A stretch of 64,000 nucleotides of DNA. Origin: Shewanella sp. 10N.286.48.A6 (GTDB taxonomy: Bacteria > Pseudomonadota > Gammaproteobacteria > Enterobacterales > Shewanellaceae). Where the stretch lies: assembly GCF_002873135.1 (NCBI RefSeq), contig NZ_MCVI01000020.1:52740-116739 (forward strand), given 5' to 3'. A program made the position numbers and the translations under genes. Below, in pieces: positions 10,241 to 18,521 of this stretch. Every line of letters starts with the position of its first letter. Position 1 is the stretch's first letter. The notes beneath the pieces were generated by a model. It was not told the DNA's origin and searched no databases. It was given only the letters and a program-made list of their open reading frames with translations.

Positions 10241-11261
10241 TTAAGCGCGTAGCAGCAAATCGGTTGAGCAACGCGTGCATGATGTAACACAGTAATAAGG
10301 TCGCAACTATGGCAACCAAAATACTACTAATGCGGTAAAGTGCGCTATATATCAGATCGCTACCCGGGGTAAGGTATTGGCCAAATAAAATACCCAGCGT
10401 GGTCATCGCTCCAAAACCAACGCCTGCGCCGACGTTTTCTTTAACATGAACTTGGCTAAATAGCATTAATCCGAACCATAAAACCGGCACTACTAAGATA
10501 AGCAGCCCCGACCAATCATAGAGAAACAACTGGGCTAACACACCGAATGTCACTCCAAGAAAGGTACCTATCGCACGTTTAAGGGCATAATTTAATACCC
10601 CAGTAAAATGCATCGGATAAAGTAATAAAATTGTGGCAGCTTGCGCCGACATAGAGTCTTGCAGATTAAATATCTGGAACACGATAAAAGATGCTGTGGC
10701 GATAGTTGCCCCCAGTAATACTTCATGTCGCATTCGATTTACTGATTTTTCTGGTGGTTTTTGCAATTTTCTGGGTTCAACATCAGGGATTAACGAGACC
10801 ATGATATAGGCGATAATGATTGCCAGTATTGTGGCGCCGAGATTAGCGCCGATGAGACCGTTTAGATCAGTATCAGGGTAACTGGCAAAATTAAGCATGA
10901 TGCTCAGATTAAGTAAACTATTGGCACCATAAAGAAAAAAACTGCCGCGGGTCATGGCGGTAAAAAAGCCAACAAACACCCCAAAAATAATCAGGGTCAT
11001 TAAGACTGGATGGCCACCAAATAAACCACCGATAACGCCTACCACTAATCCAGCTGTGACAGAAGACGCCAACACCTGCCGCGCGACATGGGCGGTGAAC
11101 ACAGGTGCTAGCCCTAGCAATACCATAGGGGTAACAGTATAAAACACCCCGTTACTAAAGCCGAACAGTTTGCACACAGTAAAGCCAATCGTGCCAGCAG
11201 TGGCAATACGTAGACATTGACGTAAATCATTGGCTGTCATGGGATTAAATCTTAGTAACAT
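10230..11261 (-). CDS. DUF2955 (FUSC-like) inner-membrane efflux component
   Basis: Polytopic membrane protein of 343 aa with about ten hydrophobic segments in two similar halves, as in aromatic-acid-exporter-like proteins. The N-terminus MTANDLRQCLRIATAGTIGF resembles DUF2955 proteins. It follows a HlyD-type adaptor and a MarR regulator on the same strand with a 60-bp gap, the usual order for this export pair. The probable role is export of an organic acid, dye or drug, with an outer-membrane factor encoded elsewhere. Its stop codon lies in a heptamer repeat. Confidence 0.82.
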   Translation of the reverse strand: MLLRFNPMTANDLRQCLRIATAGTIGFTVCKLFGFSNGVFYTVTPMVLLGLAPVFTAHVARQVLASSVTAGLVVGVIGGLFGGHPVLMTLIIFGVFVGFFTAMTRGSFFLYGANSLLNLSIMLNFASYPDTDLNGLIGANLGATILAIIIAYIMVSLIPDVEPRKLQKPPEKSVNRMRHEVLLGATIATASFIVFQIFNLQDSMSAQAATILLLYPMHFTGVLNYALKRAIGTFLGVTFGVLAQLFLYDWSGLLILVVPVLWFGLMLFSQVHVKENVGAGVGFGAMTTLGILFGQYLTPGSDLIYSALYRISSILVAIVATLLLCYIMHALLNRFAATRLSDG

Positions 11262-11321
11262 GATTGTTGCCTTGTGTCGCTGTAATATATTTAAAATAGC
11301 GCATCTATCAAATGTATGATG

Positions 11322-12395
11322 TTAATAGATATAGTGCAGCATACTGATGGCTTTAATCTGCCCATGAGCTAATAAGTTCAGCAAACTATTTTCTGGCATT
11401 ATCTGCACCGTCGCCCGTGCCCCCGTTGGCAATGTTCTCATGACTTCGTCATTATCTAATTGTAAATGCAATCTCATTCTTTGGGCGTCACGGACCCAGC
11501 GATCAGATTGTTGCGGAGTCGCTAAACTGCCATTGGCATCGAACTGTCCGGCGCTAACCCCAGCATCAATACTGCTGACGTGGGCGCGATATAAACGGCC
11601 TGGTTCACCGTCAAACGCAACAAGGGCTTTAGATGAAATTGAGACATCTCGTAATGCCTTTTCTCTAAAATCAGCAATAATATCCACATCATCAGAAACA
11701 AGAGCCAGTAGTGGCTGGCCAATGGCCGCAAAGCCGCCTACCATGATTTGCAAGTTAGTAACTGTGCCGTCTTGATCCGCATGAACTTGGGTATAAGACA
11801 GGTTTAATTTGGCTTGGGTTAAGCGATTTTCGGCCTGACGTACTTTTAAGTTATTGTTACCGTAAACACCGCGGCTCACTTCTAATTGCTTTAAACGGGC
11901 TTGGGTTGCCAGCAAATTTGCTTCAGCCGCAGCGGCATCGCTGTCAGCTTGATCGCGTTGCTGTTGGGATACGCCATTAGTTTTGTACAGTGCATCAAGA
12001 CGCTTTGCTTCGCTGCGCTTTTGTTGTGATGTGGTTTGGCTGGCATTGACATCAGCTTGCGCCGCTAACAAAGAGGCATCTAGCTCAGCGTTATCTTGCT
12101 GGACTTGCTCTAAAGCCAACTGCGCTTCATCTACCGCTAACTTATACGGTCTAGGATCTACTTCAAACAGTAATTCACCCTTGCTAACAACTTGGTTATT
12201 AGTGACAGCAATAGTTTTAATGCGGCCATTAACTTGTGGGGTAACCTTAGTCACAACCCGAGTTGCCATAGCCTGCGGCGTTAATGGCATAGCGGCATCA
12301 GCAAACATAAAGTAACCAAATACTAGCATAAAGCCTGCTAAGGCAATTTTTGTTAGCCGCGAAAATTGTTGATCTGGTGTCATATTTGTATTCAC
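11322..12395 (-). CDS. HlyD-family periplasmic adaptor of an efflux pump
   Basis: Membrane-fusion protein of 357 aa. One N-terminal transmembrane helix (about residues 17-36) precedes a split lipoyl-like domain (VTPQVNGRIKTIAV ... YTQVHADQDGTVTNLQIMVGGF) flanking an Ala/Gln-rich coiled coil (about 75-185), then a beta-barrel domain. The frame starts at a GTG directly abutting the MarR stop; the ATG four codons in (12383) is an alternative. It links the DUF2955 membrane protein to an outer-membrane channel, as in EmrA/AaeA systems. Confidence 0.88.
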   Translation of the reverse strand: MNTNMTPDQQFSRLTKIALAGFMLVFGYFMFADAAMPLTPQAMATRVVTKVTPQVNGRIKTIAVTNNQVVSKGELLFEVDPRPYKLAVDEAQLALEQVQQDNAELDASLLAAQADVNASQTTSQQKRSEAKRLDALYKTNGVSQQQRDQADSDAAAAEANLLATQARLKQLEVSRGVYGNNNLKVRQAENRLTQAKLNLSYTQVHADQDGTVTNLQIMVGGFAAIGQPLLALVSDDVDIIADFREKALRDVSISSKALVAFDGEPGRLYRAHVSSIDAGVSAGQFDANGSLATPQQSDRWVRDAQRMRLHLQLDNDEVMRTLPTGARATVQIMPENSLLNLLAHGQIKAISMLHYIY

Positions 12396-12863
12396 TTACT
12401 TGTCTGTCATTTTAGCTAATTTGGTTAACGCATTATTACCAATCAGATTAATTACTCTTTCAAACTCAGTAAGTTCTTCAGCATTTATGCCTAAGAGCAA
12501 TTGGCTACGGATATTGATAATTGTTACTTCGACTTTCGTTATTAAATCTAGTCCAGCAGGAGTCAAATTGACAAGTCTGGCGCGTTTATCATGGGGGCAA
12601 CAGTGGCGTTCAATGAGCCCTTGCTGTTCTAATTGGGCTAAGGTGCGCATTAAAGAGGCCAGTTCAATTTCTAAGGCATTGGCTAATACTTTTTGACTGA
12701 GGTTGTCGCCTAATCGCCACAGTTTCCATAAGGCGGTCCAGCGTGGGTAAGTTAACTCTAAAGGGGCAAGTTCAATGTCAACAGCGGTGCGCCATAAGCG
12801 ATGCAGACGCCCCAATTGTTCTGCCAGTGATAGCTCTTTCATATGGTCGAATTCTTTTTGCAT
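12396..12863 (-). CDS. MarR/SlyA-type regulator of the efflux operon
   Basis: Winged-helix regulator of about 155 aa. The HTH spans LSQKVLANALEIELASLMRTLAQLEQQGLIER, followed by the wing with HDKRARLVNLTPAG. The frame is open to an ATG at 12875, but that codon lies inside the operator. GGGAA at 12868-12872 and the embedded promoter favour ATG 12863. First gene of the regulator-adaptor-DUF2955 operon. It is likely an autorepressor acting on the 19-bp inverted repeat at 12874-12922, released by the pump substrate. Confidence 0.85.
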   Translation of the reverse strand: MQKEFDHMKELSLAEQLGRLHRLWRTAVDIELAPLELTYPRWTALWKLWRLGDNLSQKVLANALEIELASLMRTLAQLEQQGLIERHCCPHDKRARLVNLTPAGLDLITKVEVTIINIRSQLLLGINAEELTEFERVINLIGNNALTKLAKMTDK

Positions 12864-12873
12864 CATGGTTCCC

Positions 12874-12922
12874 ATTTACTTAGCGTGCTAACTATTATAC
12901 TTGGTTAGCACGCTAAGTAAAT
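12874..12922 (-). promoter_or_regulatory. MarR operator with embedded promoter
   Basis: Perfect 19-bp inverted repeat ATTTACTTAGCGTGCTAAC (12874-12892) and its complement (12904-12922) around an 11-bp spacer. On the minus strand a -10 TATAAT lies at 12894-12899, partly in the spacer, and a -35-like TTTACT at 12916-12921 with 16-bp spacing. Binding of the MarR protein would cover both promoter elements. Confidence 0.8.
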
Positions 12923-12948
12923 TGATTTTTTATCGCAGTGATATCCCT

Positions 12949-12966
12949 AGTGTTATATATAACGCT
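12949..12966. promoter_or_regulatory. Second, imperfect palindrome upstream of marR
   Basis: AGTGTTATA and TATAACGCT pair at 8 of 9 positions. The right arm continues as CGCTAAGG, sharing CGCTAAG with the main MarR operator 27 bp away, so it may be an auxiliary site. Weak support. Confidence 0.35.
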
Positions 12967-13361
12967 AAGGCAATGATAGAAAAGAGAATAAATTTCAAAC
13001 AAATAGATGTATCATTTTATGTTAATACTTAAGTCGTAATAGTCAGCAACAAGAATGGATAATTCAATAGGTAAAAGTTGAAATCTAAACACCAATGAAA
13101 AAGAATTAAAAGTATTTAGCAAGGATATCCAAGACTAGGTTTATACTGAATTAACTGACTACAACAAAGCACTTCTAACTTTAATCATCATAGTCACTGT
13201 GCCGTCACTAACGCGAGTCTGCCTGCGTTTAAACTCGTTCTTATAATTACAGTCTCATTTCCATAACAGCTTCACTAGTCATAGCTACATCTAGCTCACT
13301 TCCTTTAAGTGGGTGTTATCCATCCTTTATTCAATGTATTTATTATTAAAAGGTAGACAAT
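12967..13361. other. Gene-free stretch upstream of 2OG oxygenase
   Basis: A+T-rich and closed in all frames beyond about 20 codons. I see only the leader of the downstream GTG-start gene with AAAGGTAG before it; no RNA gene or clear promoter. Confidence 0.5.
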
Positions 13362-14036
13362 GTGGTCGCCATAAAGAAATGCCCATCAATGACTGGCGAT
13401 AGCCCAATTGATGAAACCTTGTTTGCGCTTATTGCGCAGGATATCGAAGCAAAAGGCTACAGTATTCGGCCAACGGCCTTGCCAGATGCATTAGCGAACA
13501 ATTTGTTTAATCATCAGCAAGGGATAGAAGCAGACAAGTTTGAAGAAGCAGGTATAGGAAGGGGTGGCGAGTATTTAAAAAATGAGTTTGTTAGAACTGA
13601 TGCCATTAGCTGGATAACCAATGGATCTGAAGCAGGCAGAGATTGGCTCACTTGGACCGCCAACTTGCAAAGCTTTTTAAATAGACGATTATTTCTAGGT
13701 TTGTTTTCATTTGAAAGTCACTTTGCTCATTATGGCCCAGGTGATTACTATAAAAGACACTATGATGCTTTTAAGGGCGAAGCGAATCGAGTGCTTTCAA
13801 TCGTGGTATATTTTAATCGAGCGTGGTCAGCGTCAGATGGCGGCGAGTTAGTGTTATATCAAGATAACTTCGATAAAGAAGGCATTAAAGTAATGCCATT
13901 ACTGGGCACGATAGTGACATTTTTAAGTGAAGAGTTTCCCCATGAAGTATTGGCAGCCAAGCGGGATCGATATTCTATCGCTGGTTGGTTTAGGGTTAAT
14001 ACTTCTATCGCTGCTAAAGTCGATCCGCCGAGGTAA
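13362..14036 (+). CDS. 2-oxoglutarate/Fe(II) oxygenase (prolyl-4-hydroxylase-like)
   Basis: Predicted dioxygenase of 224 aa. The iron-binding facial triad is visible as His133 and Asp135 in RHYDAF and His194 in FPHEV, with Arg203 in RYSIAGWFR positioned for 2-oxoglutarate. The fold segments SFESHFAHYGPGDYYKRH and LSIVVYFN match bacterial P4H-like proteins. The start is GTG, chosen because AGG at 13351-13353 sits 8 nt upstream; an in-frame ATG at 13389 is the alternative. Substrate unknown. Confidence 0.85.
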   Translation: MVAIKKCPSMTGDSPIDETLFALIAQDIEAKGYSIRPTALPDALANNLFNHQQGIEADKFEEAGIGRGGEYLKNEFVRTDAISWITNGSEAGRDWLTWTANLQSFLNRRLFLGLFSFESHFAHYGPGDYYKRHYDAFKGEANRVLSIVVYFNRAWSASDGGELVLYQDNFDKEGIKVMPLLGTIVTFLSEEFPHEVLAAKRDRYSIAGWFRVNTSIAAKVDPPR

Positions 14037-14039
14037 GTT

Positions 14040-14102
14040 ATCCGTCTAGATGCGCTTAACCAACAGCTGGGCGATAAGCTGTTTATTTTACTAGCTCTGA
14101 TA
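14040..14102 (+). pseudogene. Possible LysR HTH remnant
   Basis: Read in frame after the oxygenase stop, this stretch encodes IRLDALNQQLGDKLFI, resembling the end of a LysR-type winged HTH (LEQQLGxKLFxR). There is no intact gene around it. The match is short and could be chance. Confidence 0.25.
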
Positions 14103-14144
14103 ATGAAGCATCATTTTTTATTGAATTTTGACAGGAGAGAGCCG

Positions 14145-14426
14145 TTGAAATTAGCAGCTGCAATAAAACATTTTTGGTCCTTTGGTATTATCAGCGGACT
14201 AATAGTCTCGGTATTGGTAACACTCTTTATTGTCATATGGGAATGGCTCGAAAATCCTGGCGGCATATTTCACGGCGCTGAAGGTACAAATTGGCAATTT
14301 GTTTATGACACTGGCATCAGTTGGTTTATGCCTACTTTTATCTATGTCGCTATCATTGCCGCAGTGAGCCACCTCATATATTCAGCGATAAAATGGCTCA
14401 GTGATTCAGCTGATAACTCAAAATGA
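14145..14426 (+). CDS. Small two-helix membrane protein (TTG start)
   Basis: I do not recognise the family. AGGAGA at 14133-14138 stands 6 nt before a TTG at 14145, a much better initiation site than the ATG at 14103, so the product is 93 aa starting MKLAAAIKHFWSFG. Two hydrophobic segments (about residues 9-32 and 58-82) flank a loop with GIFHGAEGTNW, which suggests a small inner-membrane protein. Confidence 0.6.
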   Translation: MKLAAAIKHFWSFGIISGLIVSVLVTLFIVIWEWLENPGGIFHGAEGTNWQFVYDTGISWFMPTFIYVAIIAAVSHLIYSAIKWLSDSADNSK

Positions 14427-14713
14427 GAGTATTTAATGGGCAAGAGAATAGAATCAGTAACGTAGGTTTTGTGTAGCCAAAGTGATAGCCGCTATGATCG
14501 TACTAGCTGACAACAATATAAATGGGCTTTTTATTAAGTGTATCTGCAACAAAAAACTGCCTCAGCAACTAAAGTTTAATGGGTTAAGGTAATGACTTGC
14601 ATAAGTGTACTTTCATGTCGTGTTAGTGACGTTGATTTATTGCTCAAACAATTTAATTAATGAACACTTTGGTTTTTTTATCAACACTTAAACGTTTTTA
14701 TGTCATTTAGGGA
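14427..14713. other. Gene-free stretch before tRNA-Ser
   Basis: No open frame of note and no recognisable RNA or repeat. Only the tRNA promoter follows at its right end. Confidence 0.5.
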
Positions 14714-14742
14714 TTTACAGCGACCGCAGCTTGTCATATTAT
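14714..14742 (+). promoter_or_regulatory. Sigma70 promoter of tRNA-Ser
   Basis: TTTACA (14714-14719), a 17-bp spacer and TATTAT (14737-14742) end 11 bp before the mature tRNA. A G+C-rich discriminator (CGCGGCG) follows, as in stringently controlled stable-RNA promoters. Confidence 0.75.
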
Positions 14743-14753
14743 TCGCGGCGTTC

Positions 14754-14844
14754 GGAGAGATGGCAGAGTGGTCGAATGCACCGGTCTTGAAAACCGGCAT
14801 GGGTTTGTAGCCCATCTAGGGTTCAAATCCCTATCTCTCCGCCA
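14754..14844 (+). tRNA. tRNA-Ser (UGA)
   Basis: Class II tRNA with long variable arm. Acceptor stem GGAGAGA pairs with TCTCTCC, and CCA is encoded at 14842-14844. The anticodon stem CCGGT/ACCGG encloses a loop with TGA at 14788-14790. A terminator follows at 14856-14886. Confidence 0.97.
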
Positions 14845-14855
14845 TATTCAAGACG

Positions 14856-14886
14856 AAAGGCTCATCAGGAATGATGAGCCTTTTTT
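14856..14886 (+). terminator. Terminator of tRNA-Ser
   Basis: GGCTCATCA/TGATGAGCC stem (14859-14867 with 14872-14880), flanking AAA/TTT extension, then a run of six T. Confidence 0.92.
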
Positions 14887-14993
14887 CGTTTAAATCACTA
14901 AAAATATTGAAGATTAATACTATTAATTCAAAATTGCTTTATTGCCTAGTATTTAAATTGCCTGTTTTATAGTCACTTATTTGCCTTGAGAAG

Positions 14994-15008
14994 ATTGACT
15001 CAGTCAAT
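14994..15008. promoter_or_regulatory. Odd-length palindrome upstream of rluE
   Basis: ATTGACT-C-AGTCAAT is a perfect 7-1-7 inverted repeat in the 320-bp gene-free gap between the tRNA-Ser terminator and the pseudouridine synthase gene. Nothing else is visible in that gap. Possible regulator site. Confidence 0.35.
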
Positions 15009-15206
15009 GTCACTGCTTTTCATATGAGCAAGCCCCCAGTAATGTTTGCTCAATATGTTTATCCTCGTTTCTTCTAGCATTTTATGCGCTGATAAGAATA
15101 TTTACTTTTAATTATGTGTATTGGGGGCGTTTTAGATTATGTGCATCATGCTAAGACTCACCGTATAATGCCAACCTATACAGTTTTTACGATTAAAAGC
15201 CATTTT

Positions 15207-15896
15207 ATGCCAACTACTAACCAAACGGGTTTGCTAGCGCCTGCTGATAAGAGCGAAATTCATCAGCATTTTAAAATATTTAAACCGTATGGTTTTTTAA
15301 GCCAGTTTGTACCTGAAACCCGTAAGAAGAAACATCTACTGGGTGAGCTATTTAATTTCCCCGATAAAACCATGGCCATTGGTCGGTTAGATCATGACTC
15401 AGAAGGACTGTTATTACTCACCACTGATGGCATGATGAGTCATAAGATCAGAAGTAAAGGTATAGAGAAAGAATACTATGTACAGCTGGATGGTGATATT
15501 ACTCCTGAGGCGATGTCATTACTGCAAAATGGGGTTGAAATTGGCATTAATGGTAGTAAATATTTAACCTTGCCTTGTAAGGCGTTCAAATTAGATGAAG
15601 AACCTTCGCTTCCCTCTCGGGGTCGTAAAATTCGCGACCCAAGACATGGGCCAACAAGTTGGGTTTCTATTACGCTTTGTGAAGGTAAGAATCGTCAGAT
15701 CAGAAAAATGACTGCAGCCGTAGGCTTTGCCACCTTAAGGCTAGTTAGAGTGAGAATTGGCGATATACATATTGATAATATGGCTGCTGGTGATGTTATT
15801 TCGCTAACTAGTTTTGATGCCGTACTTAATCGCTATCGTTTTGTCAGTAACCTAGTCAATATTCTTGCTGTTGGTTCAATGAACCTCAAAGCATAA
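15207..15896 (+). CDS. rluE: 23S rRNA pseudouridine synthase, RluE type
   Basis: Small RsuA/RluB/E/F-family enzyme that isomerises uridine in 23S rRNA. Catalytic Asp62 lies in IGRLDHDSEGLLLLT. EGKNRQIRKMTAAVGFATLRLVRVRIG is the family C-terminal motif. No S4 domain is present, and the start KIFKPYGFLSQF matches RluE. The frame is open from 15114, but the segment before 15207 is not family-like. No clear ribosome site marks any of the ATGs at 15114, 15168 or 15207, so the start is uncertain. Specificity (RluE versus RluF) is inferred from length and absence of S4. Confidence 0.82.
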   Translation: MPTTNQTGLLAPADKSEIHQHFKIFKPYGFLSQFVPETRKKKHLLGELFNFPDKTMAIGRLDHDSEGLLLLTTDGMMSHKIRSKGIEKEYYVQLDGDITPEAMSLLQNGVEIGINGSKYLTLPCKAFKLDEEPSLPSRGRKIRDPRHGPTSWVSITLCEGKNRQIRKMTAAVGFATLRLVRVRIGDIHIDNMAAGDVISLTSFDAVLNRYRFVSNLVNILAVGSMNLKA

Positions 15897-16060
15897 TGAT
15901 TAAGCAAGCGTTCAACTTATTCGCAGGGGTGCAGGGGGAGAGGGCTATAGCTGTTAATGAGTAATAATCACAGCTTAAATAACTTGATAGAGGGATAACA
16001 TATATTCCATTTTACCCCTCTACTTTATCAATTGGCTATATTCTTAAACCATTGTGATGG

Positions 16061-16552
16061 TTATTCTGCAGGTAATTCAGTGCTTTTATAAATGGGATCG
16101 ACCTCAAGTACTGGCGCTGCATCGAGTTCGTTGGCATCCATCATAGAGCCAATACGTTGCATTGATGATAAAAGCTGAGACTGTTCCCATTCTTCTAATG
16201 CGCAGAAATTTTGAATAAAATGCTCCTGCAATGGCTTTGGCGCTTCAAGTAAACAAGCCTTGCCCTCATCAGATAAATATAAACTAACCCGTCTTTTATC
16301 TTGCTCACTTCGGACTCTTTGAATTAAATTTCTGCTTTCTAAGCGGTCTAAAATGTTAGTCACAGTTGCAGCGCTCAAGTTGATATTTTTAGCCACTTGA
16401 CTCGCTGTAACACCATTAATACCGGCGATTTCTTGCATGATCATTAATTGAGGCCCGGTTATACCAGACTTTTTATTCAACTGTTTTGAGTGCAAATCAA
16501 TTGCTCGAATCACTTTACGTATCGATATTAATAGTTCTTCGTATTTTTCCAT
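16061..16552 (-). CDS. MarR-family regulator
   Basis: Winged-helix dimeric regulator of 163 aa. HTH region is VTASQVAKNINLSAATVTNILDRLESRNLIQR, with wing EQDKRRVSLYLSDEG. It is divergent from the small-ORF/putP/proB operon across a 299-bp gap that contains a palindrome at 16815-16838 just before that operon's ribosome site, so repression of proline uptake and synthesis genes is the likely job. Its ligand is unknown. A half-site-like CTAGTTATTAG lies close to its own start (16561-16571). Confidence 0.88.
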   Translation of the reverse strand: MEKYEELLISIRKVIRAIDLHSKQLNKKSGITGPQLMIMQEIAGINGVTASQVAKNINLSAATVTNILDRLESRNLIQRVRSEQDKRRVSLYLSDEGKACLLEAPKPLQEHFIQNFCALEEWEQSQLLSSMQRIGSMMDANELDAAPVLEVDPIYKSTELPAE

Positions 16553-16814
16553 TGCTTCTTCTAGTTATTAGCCATGAGTGTAGGATAACACTAACCTTAT
16601 TTTTTATCAGTCCATATTGTCTATTAGCAATAAGTCTTAGCTGCTTTCGAGTCGAATACTAACCATTTTCGCTTTTAAACAATAACCACTTTTCAAAAAT
16701 GGGATTAACTCAAATGATTTATTTTCATGTCGTAAGAATTAGCGGCCATTAAGCTACTGTAAAATATCAGCTTGGAATTTGCTCGGTTGATCTTAGTGTA
16801 ATAATTCTATAACA

Positions 16815-16838
16815 TAATAGTTAGAGTACTAATTATTA
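16815..16838 (+). promoter_or_regulatory. Candidate MarR operator of putP operon
   Basis: TAATAGTTAG and CTAATTATTA pair at 9 of 10 positions around AGTA. The site ends where AGAGGTAG, the ribosome site of the small ORF, begins, so bound protein would block transcription start or elongation. Confidence 0.55.
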
Positions 16839-16851
16839 GAGGTAGAATTAA

Positions 16852-17016
16852 ATGCAAGGCGAAACCAGTTCATGTGACAGTCCCAGTTATCTGCAACAAT
16901 TAACAACACGTTCAGTTGAAATAGCGAAACATACAGTGGGATTAATATGTTTATGGTTAATTCTTAGTACTTATATTTTTTATCCGCTAACTAAAATAAA
17001 TAAGGCTGGTAAATAA
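16852..17016 (+). CDS. 54-aa single-helix membrane protein upstream of PutP
   Basis: ATG at 16852 follows AGAGGT at 16838-16843, and the frame runs 54 codons to a TAA that overlaps the putP ATG as TAATG. The product starts MQGETSSCDSPSYLQQL and has one hydrophobic helix (about residues 28-46, TVGLICLWLILSTYIFYPL) and a basic tail. I do not recognise the family. The overlap implies translational coupling to the sodium:proline symporter, so it may be a small accessory subunit, by analogy with small partners of other sodium:solute symporters. Confidence 0.6.
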   Translation: MQGETSSCDSPSYLQQLTTRSVEIAKHTVGLICLWLILSTYIFYPLTKINKAGK

Positions 17017-18512
17017 TGGAATATACCTATATTTCATTAGGGGTTTATTTTGTACTCATGTTAGCTATCGGTATCTACGCCGCAAAAACATCCACAGCTA
17101 ATCTTTCTGAATATATGCTTGGCGGCCGCCAAGTTAGCCCTCAAGTGACCGCATTATCTGCTGGTGCATCTGATATGAGTGGTTGGATGCTAATGGGATT
17201 ACCCGGTGCCATTTTTGTTTCAGGGTTTGATACTATTTGGGTTGCACTAGGCTTAGTGATTGGCGCATGGGCTAACTATAAACTTGTGGCGCCTAAGCTG
17301 CGTTTGTACACCGAAAAAACCAATGACTCGTTAACCTTGCCAGATTTTTTTGGTAAACGATTTGATAAAGAAAATGGTGTTATTCGCCTCATTTCAGCTG
17401 TAGTCATCATCATATTTTTCACTTTATACACCTCAGCAGGTCTTGTTGGCGGTGGTAAGTTATTTGAAACCGCGTTTGCAATGAACTATCAAACTGGCGT
17501 TGTTATTACCATGCTAGTGGTGGTGGCTTATACCTTGATGGGCGGCTTTTTAGCCGTAAGCATGACAGACTTTGTCCAAGGTGTGATTATGTTTATTGCC
17601 CTTATTTTAGTGCCTGTTGTGGCGTTCACGCATTTTGATAGTCCATCAAGTATGATGAATTATTCACTTGAGACGATTCCTTCTTTTAGTGAAAGCTTAT
17701 CTGGTTTAACTCTGGTATCGCTGCTATCTAGCTTGGCATGGGGACTGGGCTATTTTGGTCAACCGCATATTATTGTTCGATTTATGGCGATAGACTCTGT
17801 TAAAAATATCAAAACAGCTCGCCGGATTGGTATGAGCTGGATGACAGTGACCATTATTGGCGCTTTAGCGACGGGTTTAACGGGGGTGGCTTATACGCGT
17901 AAATTTGAAGTCACGCTTGCCGATCCTGAAACTATCTTTATTTTCTTTTCTGAAGTGTTATTTCATCCTTTAATTGGCGGTTTTTTATTAGCGGCAATTC
18001 TAGCGGCGGTAATGAGTACCATTTCTTCACAATTGCTAGTGTCTTCAAGTTCACTGACAGAAGATATCTATCGTGCTTACAGCAAAAAAGCAGTATCTGA
18101 TAAAACAGCGGTGAATATTGGCCGACTTTGCGTATTTGGTGTAGCTGTTGTGGCATCTTTTATCGCAATGAACCCATCGAGTAGTATTTTATCTATTGTC
18201 AGTAATGCTTGGGCAGGCTTTGGCGCGGCATTTGGTCCGCTGATTTTATTTAGTTTGTTGTGGCAAAAGGTGACTTATGAAGGGGCCTTAGCCGGCATAA
18301 TTACTGGTACTGTGACGGTATTATTTTGGATTTTTGCACCTGTATTAGCTAATGGTGAAACCTTAAGCAGTGTAGTGTATGAAATGCTGCCGGGCTTTTT
18401 CATCAGTGCAGTATCGATTTGGTTAGTGAGTTTAATAACCAAAGCGCCATCTGCTGAGATCCAAAAAACATTTAAAGATGTTAATCATCAATTAATTCAA
18501 CAATTATCATAA
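17016..18512 (+). CDS. putP: Sodium:proline symporter
   Basis: Thirteen-helix sodium:solute symporter of 498 aa, close to the usual PutP length. Family landmarks include the N-terminal YMLGGRQVSPQVTALSAGASDMSGWMLMGLPG segment, SLTLPDFFGKRF, and the GYFGQPHIIVRFMAI motif. It imports L-proline with sodium, for osmoprotection or as nutrient. It overlaps the upstream small ORF by one base and is 9 bp before proB, so the three are cotranscribed. The proB partner points to proline accumulation under osmotic stress. Confidence 0.92.
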   Translation: MEYTYISLGVYFVLMLAIGIYAAKTSTANLSEYMLGGRQVSPQVTALSAGASDMSGWMLMGLPGAIFVSGFDTIWVALGLVIGAWANYKLVAPKLRLYTEKTNDSLTLPDFFGKRFDKENGVIRLISAVVIIIFFTLYTSAGLVGGGKLFETAFAMNYQTGVVITMLVVVAYTLMGGFLAVSMTDFVQGVIMFIALILVPVVAFTHFDSPSSMMNYSLETIPSFSESLSGLTLVSLLSSLAWGLGYFGQPHIIVRFMAIDSVKNIKTARRIGMSWMTVTIIGALATGLTGVAYTRKFEVTLADPETIFIFFSEVLFHPLIGGFLLAAILAAVMSTISSQLLVSSSSLTEDIYRAYSKKAVSDKTAVNIGRLCVFGVAVVASFIAMNPSSSILSIVSNAWAGFGAAFGPLILFSLLWQKVTYEGALAGIITGTVTVLFWIFAPVLANGETLSSVVYEMLPGFFISAVSIWLVSLITKAPSAEIQKTFKDVNHQLIQQLS

Positions 18513-18521
18513 GGTCTACTC

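Noticed and set aside
13000..13030. Nineteen-codon frame starting near 12975 with AAGG just before it
   Set aside because: Spacing of the ribosome site is only two bases and the peptide has no features.
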